The notes below the pieces were generated by a model that was not told the DNA's origin, made no database searches, and worked only from the letters and a program-made list of their open reading frames with translations. Both the position numbers and the translations under genes were made by a program. A DNA stretch of 64,000 nt. Origin: Malaya genurostris (lineage: Eukaryota; Arthropoda; Insecta; Diptera; Culicidae). Shown piece after piece: positions 30,822 to 40,392 of the stretch. The first letter of the stretch is position 1. The number at the start of each line of letters is the position of its first letter. The stretch is taken from contig NC_080571.1 in NCBI RefSeq assembly GCF_030247185.1, forward strand, positions 12,493,631 through 12,557,630, given 5' to 3'.

Positions 30822-30857
30822 ACGTTTCGAAGGTTCTACCTTCATCTTCAGGGCAAC
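30822..30857 (-). ncRNA. Hammerhead-like motif at Penelope-like element end
   Basis: On the minus strand, CTGAAGA is followed by T, a 6-bp stem GAAGGT/ACCTTC with loop AGA, then GAAA and CGTT, which can pair with AACG nearby (loop GGCCCTT). These resemble the hammerhead CUGANGA, stem II, GAAA and a very short stem III. One extra base precedes stem II and the expected U16.1 is not found, so it is probably a decayed or divergent ribozyme. Confidence 0.4.
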
Positions 30858-31218
30858 TGTAATTTTATGTATTGTTTAGTCACCAAATTTTTTTCCACAA
30901 AATACAATAATTATACAAAATGTACTCACAACGACTACAAATATTTTTCGTAGTATGGTGTAACATTTATAATAGTTGATTGAAAAACGGCTACTCTACA
31001 CTAAAACACAAAAACGAGACATACGAATTCAATTTGTTTAGAAATTTTGATTCGAATTATTTGTTTTGCCAAGAACTTACACAAGCACTTCCCACGCACA
31101 TCGACTTCGATTGAGCACTGAAATATTGCAAGCAGCGAATATGGAAGACAGTAGAGCAAAAATTAGAGTGAAACAGATGAGAAATGATAGACAGCGAAAT
31201 CGGAGGCGAGATTGACAG

Positions 31219-31560
31219 TTAATGTGTGTGAGAGAGCAACAGACCGGAGCATACAGCATTCAAATTATGCGTGTCGGTTCTGAAGTTAATGGTTGAACTG
31301 TCAGTAAAAATATGGCACATTTCTAATATTTGTAACGCATTAGTTATGTTTTCTTGATCGAGAATTCTGGTTTTGTTCAGATCAAAACTGTGTTCATTGT
31401 CGATCATATGAACCATCAATGCGGTTTTTTTTTGAACTCATCTATATTGCTCTCTGTATTTTCGGAATCCGACAATTTGAATTTTTTATATCGTTGTATT
31501 AATGAACGATGTCCAGACAACCGTTGTTTCAGTTGCTTCCAAATGTGTATCTATCCTTCT
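31219..31560 (-). pseudogene. Penelope-like endonuclease C-terminal region
   Basis: Two minus-strand frames join across a run of nine A's. Upstream: KQLKQRLSGHRSLIQRYKKFK...ESNIDEFKKK (about 31535-31430). Downstream: TALMVHMIDNEHSFDLNKTRIL...ALQILEMCHI...INFRTDTHNLNAVCSGLL (to 31219). The pattern 'RLSGHRS...KTAL..H....H.FD...T.IL..E' is characteristic of Penelope-like elements after the GIY-YIG core. The frameshift and the missing reverse transcriptase make it a relic. Confidence 0.65.
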
Positions 31561-31580
31561 TTAACAGATTGAATGAGCCA

Positions 31581-32085
31581 TTGTCAATAAGAAATCTTAC
31601 CTCTCACTCAGTAGGCTAAGGTACATTCAGGGATGCCACTTTTGCGGATATTCTCAAATATGACATAATAATAATTCGCAGACAAGTTAGTTCGCATATC
31701 ATTGTTCTTTGTGCATCAATGACTTCGATCATGCATATGAAAGAAAAATGGAACCTCCAGTTCAATCTAAATGAGCTGATGAGCTGATACATTGAATCGA
31801 TAACCCTTTAGTGAGCCGATCAGTTCGGAACTGCTCACCGGTATGAGCTGCTTCGCACATCTCTAAGTGAGCGTCGCACGATCAACATATCGTCTTAAAA
31901 AAAGCGCGTAACTCAATTTATTTACACGTTTAAAAATAAAAATCTCTTTGTAAAGGTTAGTACTTTTACAATACTTTTTCATATTTTGTTTGAAAAACAT
32001 ATTTACATTTTTTAAATATGTGTTGAACTTTTGATAATTTTTCGGATTTTCAATATTTAAAACTAACTTTGAAAAGGCATAAAAA
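31581..32085. other. AT-rich noncoding spacer
   Basis: No recognised feature. Text at 31775-31860 with repeated 'gagctgat' and 'gctcac' words loosely echoes the end of block X/Y. Confidence 0.4.
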
Positions 32086-33010
32086 AATTGCAAATACTGA
32101 AGGCGTTCGAGCAAAAGAAGTAGGTTTCAGTTCGGGATGTGGCAAAAAAGTGGGCACTTCGAAGGCAAATGTTCTTCGTGCTAAAGAACGTTTGAATCTT
32201 CGAACCTATAAGAAGCAGAAACAAGCAAAACGTAGTCCGAAACAAGAAGCATCGATCAGTTCCGAGGGTTCGAAAGCTGTACAATACGATTCTTGCTGGG
32301 AATTTGAACTGCATAATCATGGACGACGAAACCTACGTGAAACTCGATTACAAATCCTTGCCGTTACCACAATAGTATACGGTGCGAGAAGGGCAAGTGT
32401 TAAACCAGTCCGAGACATCGATTGAAGTCGAAAAATCTGGTAAGAAAGCTATGGTTTGACAAGCAATTTGTAGCTGCGGTAAGATTTCGAAACCCTTCAT
32501 CACCACTGCTTCAATGAACAGCGAAATATACATCAAGGAATGTTTACAAAAACGAATTTTACCCGTTATTCGAAGCCACAAGGATCCTGTTGTCTTCTGG
32601 CGAGATCTTGCTTCTTGCCACTACTCGAAATCAACGGTAGAATGGTACACTACCGAAAATGTCACTATCGTCCCAAAAGACCAAATTGCCCACAACTTCG
32701 ACCAATTGAGGAATTTTGGGCATTAACGAAGGCACATCTTAGGAAACATGTCTCGGCAGCCGAAACCATTCAACAGCTCGAAAAAGATTGGAAAAAAGAG
32801 TCAAAACTTGTCGCTAAAAAGTCTGTACGGAATTTAATGAGGAACGTTCGCAAGAAGGTGCGTCTACAATGGCTAAGTAGCAAATGTTGAGAATATTATT
32901 CTGTTGTTGTAGTCTAATATTATCAGTATGTCGAGAAAATTTGAATATCTAACACTTGTGAATTATTTACAGCGAAATCAAAGTGCGTCCATACTTTCTG
33001 GGACAGTATT
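32086..33010 (+). mobile_element. ITmD37E element, 5'-truncated
   Basis: Plus-strand copy starting inside the transposase and ending in the terminal repeat (GTGCGTCCATACTTTCTGGG region, 32983-33010), followed by TA at 33011-33012. The transposase 5' third and the other end are absent. Confidence 0.85.
32090..32890 (+). pseudogene. ITmD37E transposase remnant
   Basis: Recognisable pieces: KKVGTSKANVLRAKERLNLRTYKKQKQ, the first catalytic region reading DDETYVKLDYKSLP in a shifted frame (about 32320), FWRDLASCHYSKSTVEWYTTENV (about 32600) and RPNCPQLRPIEEFWALTKAHLRKHVSAAETIQQLEKDWKK (about 32675-32800). A ~10-base deletion between the second D and the E, relative to the copies at 40.7 and 61.8 kb, shifts the frame and shortens the D-E spacing. 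Dead copy. Confidence 0.85.
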
Positions 33011-35099
33011 TACAATTTGCTAAAATTGCGCGTGCAAGCAGAAGCTTGTTTGTGCGTGTTTACGCGCACTTTGTAGTAGATTTTTAGGTAATACAGGTAG
33101 ATTCTACGTAGATAAAACCAAAAAACTGTTTTTAAAATAAAATGAACATATCTCGAAAAATATTTTTTTACATTATTTATATCTTCAGCAAAAAAGCTTA
33201 ATTTGTTTTTTTCTTCAAAATGGGATAGAAAACAAATTTTTTTGTGAAAAAAATTTTTTTGTTGGAAATCGCTACTACCCCCTTAACAAAAATTAACGTG
33301 CCACTTTCAAAAGAAGCATAATACAATATTGTAAAACTTCTTTGAAGTCACGTTAGCTCTTAAAAATCAGTGAAAGTCAGTACTGACTTTTGACCGTCTT
33401 TTTCCATGTTTGGACCACTGTGCGACGGATCATCCGAGCGATTTCGTCCAGCTCGGATTCTCGGCGGTCAGCAGTTATTGTTCAAGTTCGAAACAATGTT
33501 TTTTTCTTGCTGAATAGTATATTTCAAAAACCGTCACAATTTTCTTGTTTCAAACCCTGTTACTGTGTTGAAAGTTCGACAGTCCAAGTGGATTCATTGT
33601 AAGTCGCTTTTATCCTTCTTTTATACGTTTGATAAAAAAAAAGTACGAATAAAACTACAACCCCCGTGAACCAAGTTTAATAGGAAATTTCGTTACACAG
33701 CGTTCAAAACAACCTGTTACTGACCATTTCCTCGCGGTCGGAAGGTTAAATTTTATTGCCGGCTTCCTGCCTTTCGTGCCTTTCGAAGGCCACCGGGGTG
33801 ATCCACGGGTTCGAGCAGGAGCAAATCGATGCCGCAGCTGTTATTTATTGCCACTTGGATTAAGGAGTTTTATTGTGATTTTCCGGGCTATCATCGTGGT
33901 CCGGTCGTATATCCGTGCAAATTTATGGAATATTGATCGGGCAGATTTCCCCGTGGAATGCGAGGATTTTATGCAAATGGTCTGGAAGTGAACTAATAAA
34001 GTGTTATCGGGGCGTCGTAAAATTAGTGACCCCTCGGAGCAGTAGCCGGTCGGGTCGGTCGTGCTACGGAACCATTTCGGAGAACGCACTGTGAAAGGTC
34101 CAAAGTAAATATTCATCAGTAACATCAGATTTCGACCTACGGAGGCACATTTTCTATCTTCATCGCCATCATAGATGCCAGTTTACTCAGCCACGATGGA
34201 TACATTTGTTATCGTTCCGAATTCGTTCGGCATTGAAGGGATCAAGTCACGCTACCTCTAATAACCTAGTTGGATCATGGCATTGTAATTTATATCTACT
34301 TCCGCTGAGTTCAGCCGGACTCAGTTCAGCTTCACTGTTAATGAACAAACCATTATGCTGCATTTATGGTGATACAGCCGAGCAAATATGTAACAGCGAT
34401 TAGAAACTTAATCAATTGTGATAGAAAAAACTCGCTACACATGGGACGGAAAGATTCGCGCTGGATGTCGAACTTCATGCCACCAAGAAGCATCCGAACC
34501 CATTCAACCACTGCGCCATTTCCATTATCTATTATTTAGCGACGCGATTAACTCTAATTAATTTCCCCGGCCTAAAACTCTCCGATGGAACGATTCCGTC
34601 GGAGCGTGTAACAATATATCGTAAAGGAAATTGCCTATAATTATTTAACTGTTATGAATGAGATCACTCTTCCAGTAGCCGTCTTCGGGTAACGAATTCC
34701 GTGCGTGCATCGGTCGATTATTTTCCGACCCGAAGAGGTATAATTCATCTACAGATACCCTACCACTGCAGTTAGTGTTACGGTCGAAACACTCGAGCTG
34801 ACAATCGCTAATTTTAATAATTTCCTGAGAACAGGTTTTACCAGGAGGAACAACTTGGCCGCTGTCTCGCGTGCTTGATAATTATATGCGCCTAACGGAA
34901 TTTATAATTTCCTAAAGTGCAAGAACATACATCATAATTTGATGGGTTGAGGAACCATTAGGATAGTTTTATGCAGAGTAAATCAATTTCATATTCAAAT
35001 TTTATCATGTATTGATGGGTCCCTTTAACGTGTTCTTTACTTGTTTCTCACTTGATCGGTGCAGTGATGCTAGCTTGTTACAATAGCGATTCCTGATTT
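33011..35099. other. Noncoding, mainly unique DNA
   Basis: 33.0-33.35 kb is A/T-rich. 33.65-34.9 kb is more balanced in composition, without repeats I recognise and without a supported reading frame. It may be host intergenic or intronic sequence. Confidence 0.45.
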
Positions 35100-35410
35100 A
35101 TTTTAGCATTAAAAATGCCTTTCTCTTCACTATACGAGGCCGGATGTCAATTAAAAGTCCGCGCAACCTTTTTTTGTCATAATTTTAACGTTCAAAATTA
35201 TGACTCAGTTAATGGATTGATATAATTTAACAACCAATCGATTCGGGAACTTTTAACTTAAACATGTATGACAACATCGTTTCAGTATTTCAATAGCATA
35301 CTATTGAAAAAATTATTAGAATTGACCTATGTTTAACATTCACCAATCCTAGTTGTCCAAAATGATGTCATTTACTTGCTCGCCATGGGAGGCTTTGCGT
35401 CATGCATAAA
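35100..35410 (+). repeat. Dispersed repeat B, copy 2
   Basis: Starts at 'aaaaatgcctttctc', then 'actatacgaggccggatgtcaat'. It shares CAACCAATCGATTCGG and 'tatttcaat-gcat-ctattga' blocks with 44117-44500. Noncoding. Confidence 0.65.
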
Positions 35411-35547
35411 AATACCGCACGCATCGTTCTGCGTAGTATGCAGAGAAATCTATAAATATACACTGCAAAACATTTCTTTGTCTAGTTGATGCTTGCCTGT
35501 GAACGAAACAAGTAGCTCGTCGCTGAATTGTCGTTTGAGTATCTTCC

Positions 35548-35920
35548 CAAGTAGCAAACATTGTTCTAGTACTGATTATATTAACTCTTCTCCCAACGAT
35601 TATGCGATTGGAAAAGCGCACTTTTCTTGTATGATGTGCAACAAGTTTCTTGTTTCATATGTTTCACAACAGTAATATTTGCTAAGTGGAAATCGGAAAT
35701 GAAACTACTCAAATGATATTGTCGTACAGTCAGTTGAAAAACCGGATGTGAAACTTAATCCATTCAGGTTTTTGAGTTGGTTTCACAAGCGGTAATATGA
35801 ATGAATTTTACATCCCTTACAAAAACGTGTTGAATCAATCGTCTAATATATCTAACAAAAACAACCGATATGAAGCAATTGTGAAACATGCCAATTAAAA
35901 CAAGGGTTTTATCTCATCCA
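35548..35920. repeat. Possible MITE family D, copy 1
   Basis: Starts with 'cccaagtagcaaacatt' and contains 'ggaaaagcgcacttttc-tgt-tgatgtgcaac' and repeated 'gtgaaac' words. These recur after 'cccaagtagcacgtt' at 48110. Boundaries are uncertain. Confidence 0.4.
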
Positions 35921-36051
35921 GCTATTAAAGTACCGAATCAGCGTGGTTACCGGTTCTTATGAAATATTCCGCGTATTTAGTAAATTTTTGGTCGATTTTT
36001 GGCATTAAAAATTAGAAATATCTTCACTCTACGAGGCTGTGTGTAAATTTA

Positions 36052-36120
36052 AAAACTTGTTTTAATCCACCTAGTGGTGTAATGATGCCTTTCTCATTTT
36101 CATTTCTCCAGTATATTACA
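36052..36120 (+). repeat. Fragment of dispersed repeat A (one end)
   Basis: TTTAATCCACCTAGTGGTG followed by 'taatgatgcctttctcat' is an end sequence also found at 57293, 59566 and, diverged, 48735. Confidence 0.6.
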
Positions 36121-36199
36121 GCAGAAATTCTCCGAAACACTACAATTTAAAAACAGTTTAGAAAATAGGTTTGCTGATTTCTGTTGCATAATACTACTA

Positions 36200-36252
36200 A
36201 AGAGTGTCTCAGAAAATGTGGACGCACTTTGATTTCGCTGCAAATAATTCAC
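36200..36252 (-). mobile_element. ITmD37E copy, outer left end (split by RTE)
   Basis: After a TA (36198-36199), the sequence matches the left terminal repeat and subterminal DNA of the copy at 61449. It stops at ATAATTCAC (36244-36252), exactly where the RTE element begins. The element resumes at 40393. Confidence 0.88.
36244..36252. repeat. RTE target-site duplication, left copy
   Basis: ATAATTCAC, repeated at 40393-40401. In the uninterrupted ITmD37E copy at 61.49 kb this sequence occurs once. Confidence 0.85.
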
Positions 36253-36259
36253 TTACTTT

Positions 36260-37182
36260 ACTCTTACTCTTTCAGTCGTAGACCACGCGGGTCTCTGCTG
36301 TATACAGGAGGCGTCTATATTCAACTCGGTTCATGGCTGTTCGCCGCCAGCCTCGGTAGCTGCGAAGGGTCCGCAGGTCGTCCTCAATTTGATCGATCCA
36401 TCTTGCCCGCTGCGCGCCTCTTCTTCTTATACCGGTCGGATCATTATCGAGAATCATTTTAACCGGGTTGTTCTCCGACATTCTAACAACTTGCCCGGCC
36501 CACCGTAACCGTCCGATACGGTGGCCGTTTGGACGAGAGTTGGTCCTCCCAGCAACTGGTGCAGTTCATGGTTCATTCGCCTTCTCCACGTACCGTCTTC
36601 CATCCGCACTCCGCCGAAGATGATTCGCAACACCTTCCGTTCAAAAACACCTAGTGCGCGTTGATCCTCCGCAAGCATTGTCCAGGACTCGTGCCCGTAG
36701 AGGATAACCGGTCTAATCAGCGTTTTGTAGATAGTTAACTTCGTACGACGGCGAATTTTTCTCGATCGAAGCGTCCTGCGCAGTTCAAAGTAAGCACGAT
36801 TTCCTGACAATATGCGTCTCTGAATTTTTCTGCTGGTGTCTTATCGGCAGTCACCAGTGAGCCCAAGTACACGAACTCGTCGACCATTTCGATTTCATCA
36901 CCACCAATCAGAACTCGTAATGGGTGGTTGACGTTATCTTCTCTCGAGCCCCTGCCTTTCATGTACTTTGTCTTTGACGCATTGATGTCTAGTCCGATCC
37001 GCTTGGCCTCAGCTTTCAGTCCGATGTACGTATCTTCCATCTTCTCAAAGTTGCGTGCTATAATGTCAATATCATCAGCGAAACCAAGTAGCTGGACGGA
37101 CTTTCTGAAAATCGTGCCAGTCGTGTCTATCCTCGCTCTTCTTATCACACCCTCCAAAGCAATGTTGAACAGCAGACACAAA
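36260..37182 (-). pseudogene. RTE reverse transcriptase C-terminal part
   Basis: From 37182: LLFNIALEGVIRRARIDTTGTIFRKSVQLLGFADDIDIIARNFEKMEDTY...EMVDEFVYLGSLVTAD. After a frame break near 36830: NRAYFELRRTLRSRK...TIYKTLIRPVILYGHESWTMLAEDQRALGVFERKVLR. After a further break: MSENNPVKMILDNDPTGIRRRGAQRARWIDQIEDDL. The catalytic FADD is kept, but the copy is 5'-truncated and frameshifted. Confidence 0.85.
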
Positions 37183-39040
37183 AGACTAGATAAACTTCAA
37201 GATCCTTGACACAAGTGACTCTTTCAATCGCTGCATCATGGAGGCAATAATCAAACCGCAAAGGGTCTTTCTTACGAGTGAATGTGATAATAGAGCATTT
37301 GCTAATGTTTAAAGTCATTCGGTTGATCTCGCACCACCTTGAAAAAATCGTCAGTTGACGCTGATGGTATGAAGCATCCTCTGCACTCTTGATTATTTGG
37401 TATAACTTCAAGTCATCAGCAAAAGATAGTCGTGGGCCTTCTAGTGAGTAATTTACATCGTTGAAATAAAGGAGGAAAATCAGTGGACCGAGATGGCTTC
37501 CTTGAGGTATTCCGGAAAAAGCAAAGAACTCCTGCGATAGACTGTCATTGATTTTAACCGCCAGCCGTCGATTGCAGAGATACGATTGCATCCATCGAAG
37601 AACACTGGAACCGAAACCCAGCCTATCCAGTTTGGCGATCGTGATAGCGTGATTGATTTTATCAAAAGCTGCGGAGAGATCCGTGTAAATAGCATCCGTT
37701 TGGAAGCCATTAGACATAGCATCCATTATGTACGTCGTAAAAGATAAGAGATTAGTAGCAGTGGAGCGTTTCGGCATGAATCCGTGTTGAGTTTCCGCGA
37801 TGTATTGTTTACAGTGGTCGAAAATTGGCTTAAGAACTACAAATTCGAACAATTTAGCACTTGAACATCTTTTCAAGACAACTGCCGGGATACCGTCGGG
37901 TCCAGGCGAGTGTGAAGGTTTAAGTTTTACGATTGCCGTTAGTACAGCGTCGATGTCGATATTGATTAAATTCAAAGACTGGCTCGATATGGGAACATTA
38001 AGAGCCGCTTGAGAGATTTGGTATGGGCTTAAGGTCTCTCTAGAAAAGACACTGGAAATTTTTTTCCTAAACATATCGCTTATCTCTTGCGTGCAGGAAT
38101 CAGTTTGTTGTTCGTAAAACATGGTCGAGGGTAGGTCCGATTCCTTTCTTAGCTTTCTAAGCCGCCATTCTTCAAGTATTTCTTCAATGCGGTCCTTTTT
38201 GAACTTTTCAAACGTATTAGCTCTGCGGTTTGCCACGGAGCCTGTTTGGAGGGCTGGATAATTCGCTTTGGAACGTATTGATCGATTGCATACGTCATAA
38301 CGTTAGAAAAGGTTTGAGTCGCAAGATTAACATCGTCGTTGTCAAGAATTTCACTCCAGGTCAAGTTAGAAAGAAAAACAATGATACTATTGTAGTCGGC
38401 TTTTTTGAAATTGTAGCTGACGATGCGAGAATTAAATCGGTCGTGCGACGATCCATCTGATTCGAGTACAATGTGGAGCGGAGGGTGGTGTCTAACGGAT
38501 TTCACCAGAGGAAAGGGTGCTGCGATAATTCTGGGTGCACAATCGGATTGGCTCGAGAAGCAGAGGTCGAGTATTCTGCCATTCTCATTTTGAACGTGAT
38601 TCACTTGACGTAACAGGTTGAGACTGTATCGGTCAAGCAAGTTCGTGATACCAGTGTGGAAGGAAGAATGCAACGCATCTACATACAGAGAACCGTCGGA
38701 AGCGGGGAGCATTTCAGTCCGGGAAAATTGAAATCACCGATAATAAAGATCTCATCAGTAGGTCGCATATGAACGGAAGTTATTTCGTCTATCGATTGTA
38801 TATGCGTATCGATCAGTGACAGGTCACGTATCCGGTCCGGTGGAAAATAAACCACACAGAGAAATAATGATGAGCTATCACTCAAACTGATCTTCACACA
38901 TACCTGCTCAACGTTGTTTTCAGAAGCGTTTTGCAAAAGTTGTGCTTTCAAACGACGACGAATAGCAACAAGAACTCCACCACCGATGATTTTGTTACTA
39001 TTGCGGGAGCTGCGATCGGTTCGAAATACTTCGTAGTTAA
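37183..39040 (-). pseudogene. CR1-like endonuclease-RT segment, truncated at both ends
   Basis: From 39040: YEVFRTDRSSRNSNKIIGGGVLVAIRRRLKA...IDEITSVHMRPTDEIFIIGDFNFPGL (endonuclease). After a frame shift near 38700: DGSLYVDALHSSFH...RILDLCFSS. After another near 38200: a reverse transcriptase frame with LKPSHSPGPDGIPAVVLKR, QHGFMPKRSTATNLLSF, SGIPQGSHLGPLIFLLYFNDV and intact LSFADDLKLY. It stops mid-thumb at VKDLEV (about 37190), not at a natural 3' end. T1/Q-like CR1 clade by motif; jockey is an alternative. Confidence 0.8.
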
Positions 39041-39165
39041 TATCAATATCATCAGCGAAACCATCAGTTCGTGCTGGCATCTCATCAGACACAGTCGACA
39101 ATTGCTTACGGTCGAGACGATAGAAACAAAGACAATACAGTGTAGTGAACAATAGAGTGTACGAA

Positions 39166-40065
39166 ATGGGCAAATACGATTTAACAAAGCCTGAAACTTG
39201 GCCTACAAGGCCAAATTCAATTTGTATTGATTTCAAGCGCTGCAAAGTTAGACCAGCAGCAACCGAAATTGAAATCTTGCTTAAGGAACGAATGCATCTA
39301 AACGTTACTGATGTAAGTGAGATTCAATTCAACAAGGCGTCTAACTGTGTGTACATTATGTTCAAACGTGAAAAAGATGCAATTGCATTTGCTTCGGTTA
39401 ATAACGGGGTGCACAGTATTGATCATGACAATGTTAAATATAAAATCCCTGTGTACATGGTGGATAATGCCATAGAAGTACGCGTGCATGACCTTCCCCC
39501 GCAGACCAGCGAGGGGTATGTTCGGGAATGTATGTCGCAGTACGGTGAAGTTCTTTCCATCGAAAGGGAAGTATGGCGGAATTTTTTTCCGGGTATCCGG
39601 AATGGCGTGCGAGTAGTACGTATGCAACTACGTAAAGCAATTCAATCTTACATCATTTGTGATCAAGACGGGATACATCCGTGTAAAACGCTGATTACGT
39701 ATGAAAATCAACTGGTTACATGTCAGTTTTGTGAACAACCTGCACACTACGGCAAACCTTGCACTGAAACTGCAAAAAGGACATCTTTAAAAAGGACAAC
39801 CGCCCAACAACGGAAACTAGTGAGCGCAGTACTCCTGTTGTACCATCAAACCCACCAACAACTGCAATTAATGCACAACAAGGCGCGTCTACAGCAACTA
39901 ACAACCAACCCAAGAATGCGAATTACAAGGAAAACGAAGAAAAAACGGAAACCAACAACGATACCACCGATGCGGCAATGGAGGACGAGACGAGCCACGA
40001 ACAAAGTGCCCCTCACTCATCGCAAGATAAAAATGGAAGCTCCTCTCCCCCTAGAAAAAGGGTGA
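39166..40065 (+). CDS. ORF1 nucleic-acid-binding protein, possible frameshift near the end
   Basis: Starts MGKYDLTKPETWPTRPNSICID; 299 residues in the zero frame. The middle resembles an RRM-like LINE ORF1 region (IEVRVHDLPPQTSEGYVRECMSQYGEVLSIEREVW, about residues 105-140), followed by a Cys-rich knuckle (CQFCEQPAHYGKPC, about 185-200). From the run TTTAAAA (39786-39792) the -1 frame reads an acidic Ser/Thr/Asn-rich tail ending MAHSAT at 40130, which looks more natural than the basic zero-frame tail ending at 40065. Either one A was lost or frameshifting is used. Likely RNA-binding chaperone role by family; clade not resolved. Confidence 0.7.
   Translation: MGKYDLTKPETWPTRPNSICIDFKRCKVRPAATEIEILLKERMHLNVTDVSEIQFNKASNCVYIMFKREKDAIAFASVNNGVHSIDHDNVKYKIPVYMVDNAIEVRVHDLPPQTSEGYVRECMSQYGEVLSIEREVWRNFFPGIRNGVRVVRMQLRKAIQSYIICDQDGIHPCKTLITYENQLVTCQFCEQPAHYGKPCTETAKRTSLKRTTAQQRKLVSAVLLLYHQTHQQLQLMHNKARLQQLTTNPRMRITRKTKKKRKPTTIPPMRQWRTRRATNKVPLTHRKIKMEAPLPLEKG
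39786..39792 (+). promoter_or_regulatory. Candidate -1 frameshift heptamer (T TTA AAA)
   Basis: The heptamer sits in the correct phase (codons TTA AAA) for a canonical slippery site. A -1 slip continues into an open acidic tail to 40130. Homopolymer indel mutation is the simpler explanation. Confidence 0.35.
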
Positions 40066-40392
40066 CAACGAGATCCAACGGTAAAAAAATTATTTTATCT
40101 AATAAAAACATGGCTCATTCGGCCACGTAAAGCTTGTACGCAAATTGGCCTGAATAAAAAATTTTTTATAAAAAAAAAAAAAAATCAGCGAAACCAAGTA
40201 GCTGGACGGACTTTCTGAAAATCGTGCCACTCGTGTCCATCCTCGCTCTTCTTATCACACCCTCCAAAGCAATGTTGAATAGCAGACACGAAATGCCATC
40301 ACCTTGCCGTAGCCCTCTGCGAGTTTCGAAGGGACCCGAGTTTATCCCCGATACTCGAACAATCGATCCATTGTAGCCTTGACCAATCGTAT

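Larger units (their letters stand above)
30720..31580 (-). mobile_element. Penelope-like element 3' fragment
   Basis: Minus-strand remnant holding the C-terminal GIY-YIG-type endonuclease region (see 31219-31560), a noncoding tail and, near 30822-30857, a terminal motif of the CTGAAGATGA...GAAACGTTGG type seen at Penelope-like element ends. The upstream reverse transcriptase is missing. Confidence 0.65.
39064..40183 (+). mobile_element. ORF1-only retroposon with poly(A) tail
   Basis: A complete 1120-bp unit on the plus strand. A ~100-bp leader, one ORF1-type gene, a short 3' region with AATAAA (about 40153), then a poly(A) run to 40183. It is bracketed by a 13-bp duplication ATCAGCGAAACCA (39051-39063, 40184-40196) that lies inside the RTE reverse transcriptase gene. 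No endonuclease or reverse transcriptase is encoded, so it must have been mobilised in trans or be an internally deleted LINE. Confidence 0.8.
36253..40392 (-). mobile_element. RTE-clade element, 5'-truncated and itself interrupted
   Basis: The minus-strand RTE copy is related to 9886-13152 and ends in a short GAGTAAGAGTAAAGTAAGT-type tail at 36253. It was inserted into ITmD37E with a 9-bp duplication. Its 5' truncation is in the RT region (near 40392). Within it lie the CR1 segment (37183-39040) and the ORF1 retroposon (39064-40183). RTE sequence remains at 36253-37182, about 39041-39063 and 40184-40392. Confidence 0.85.
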
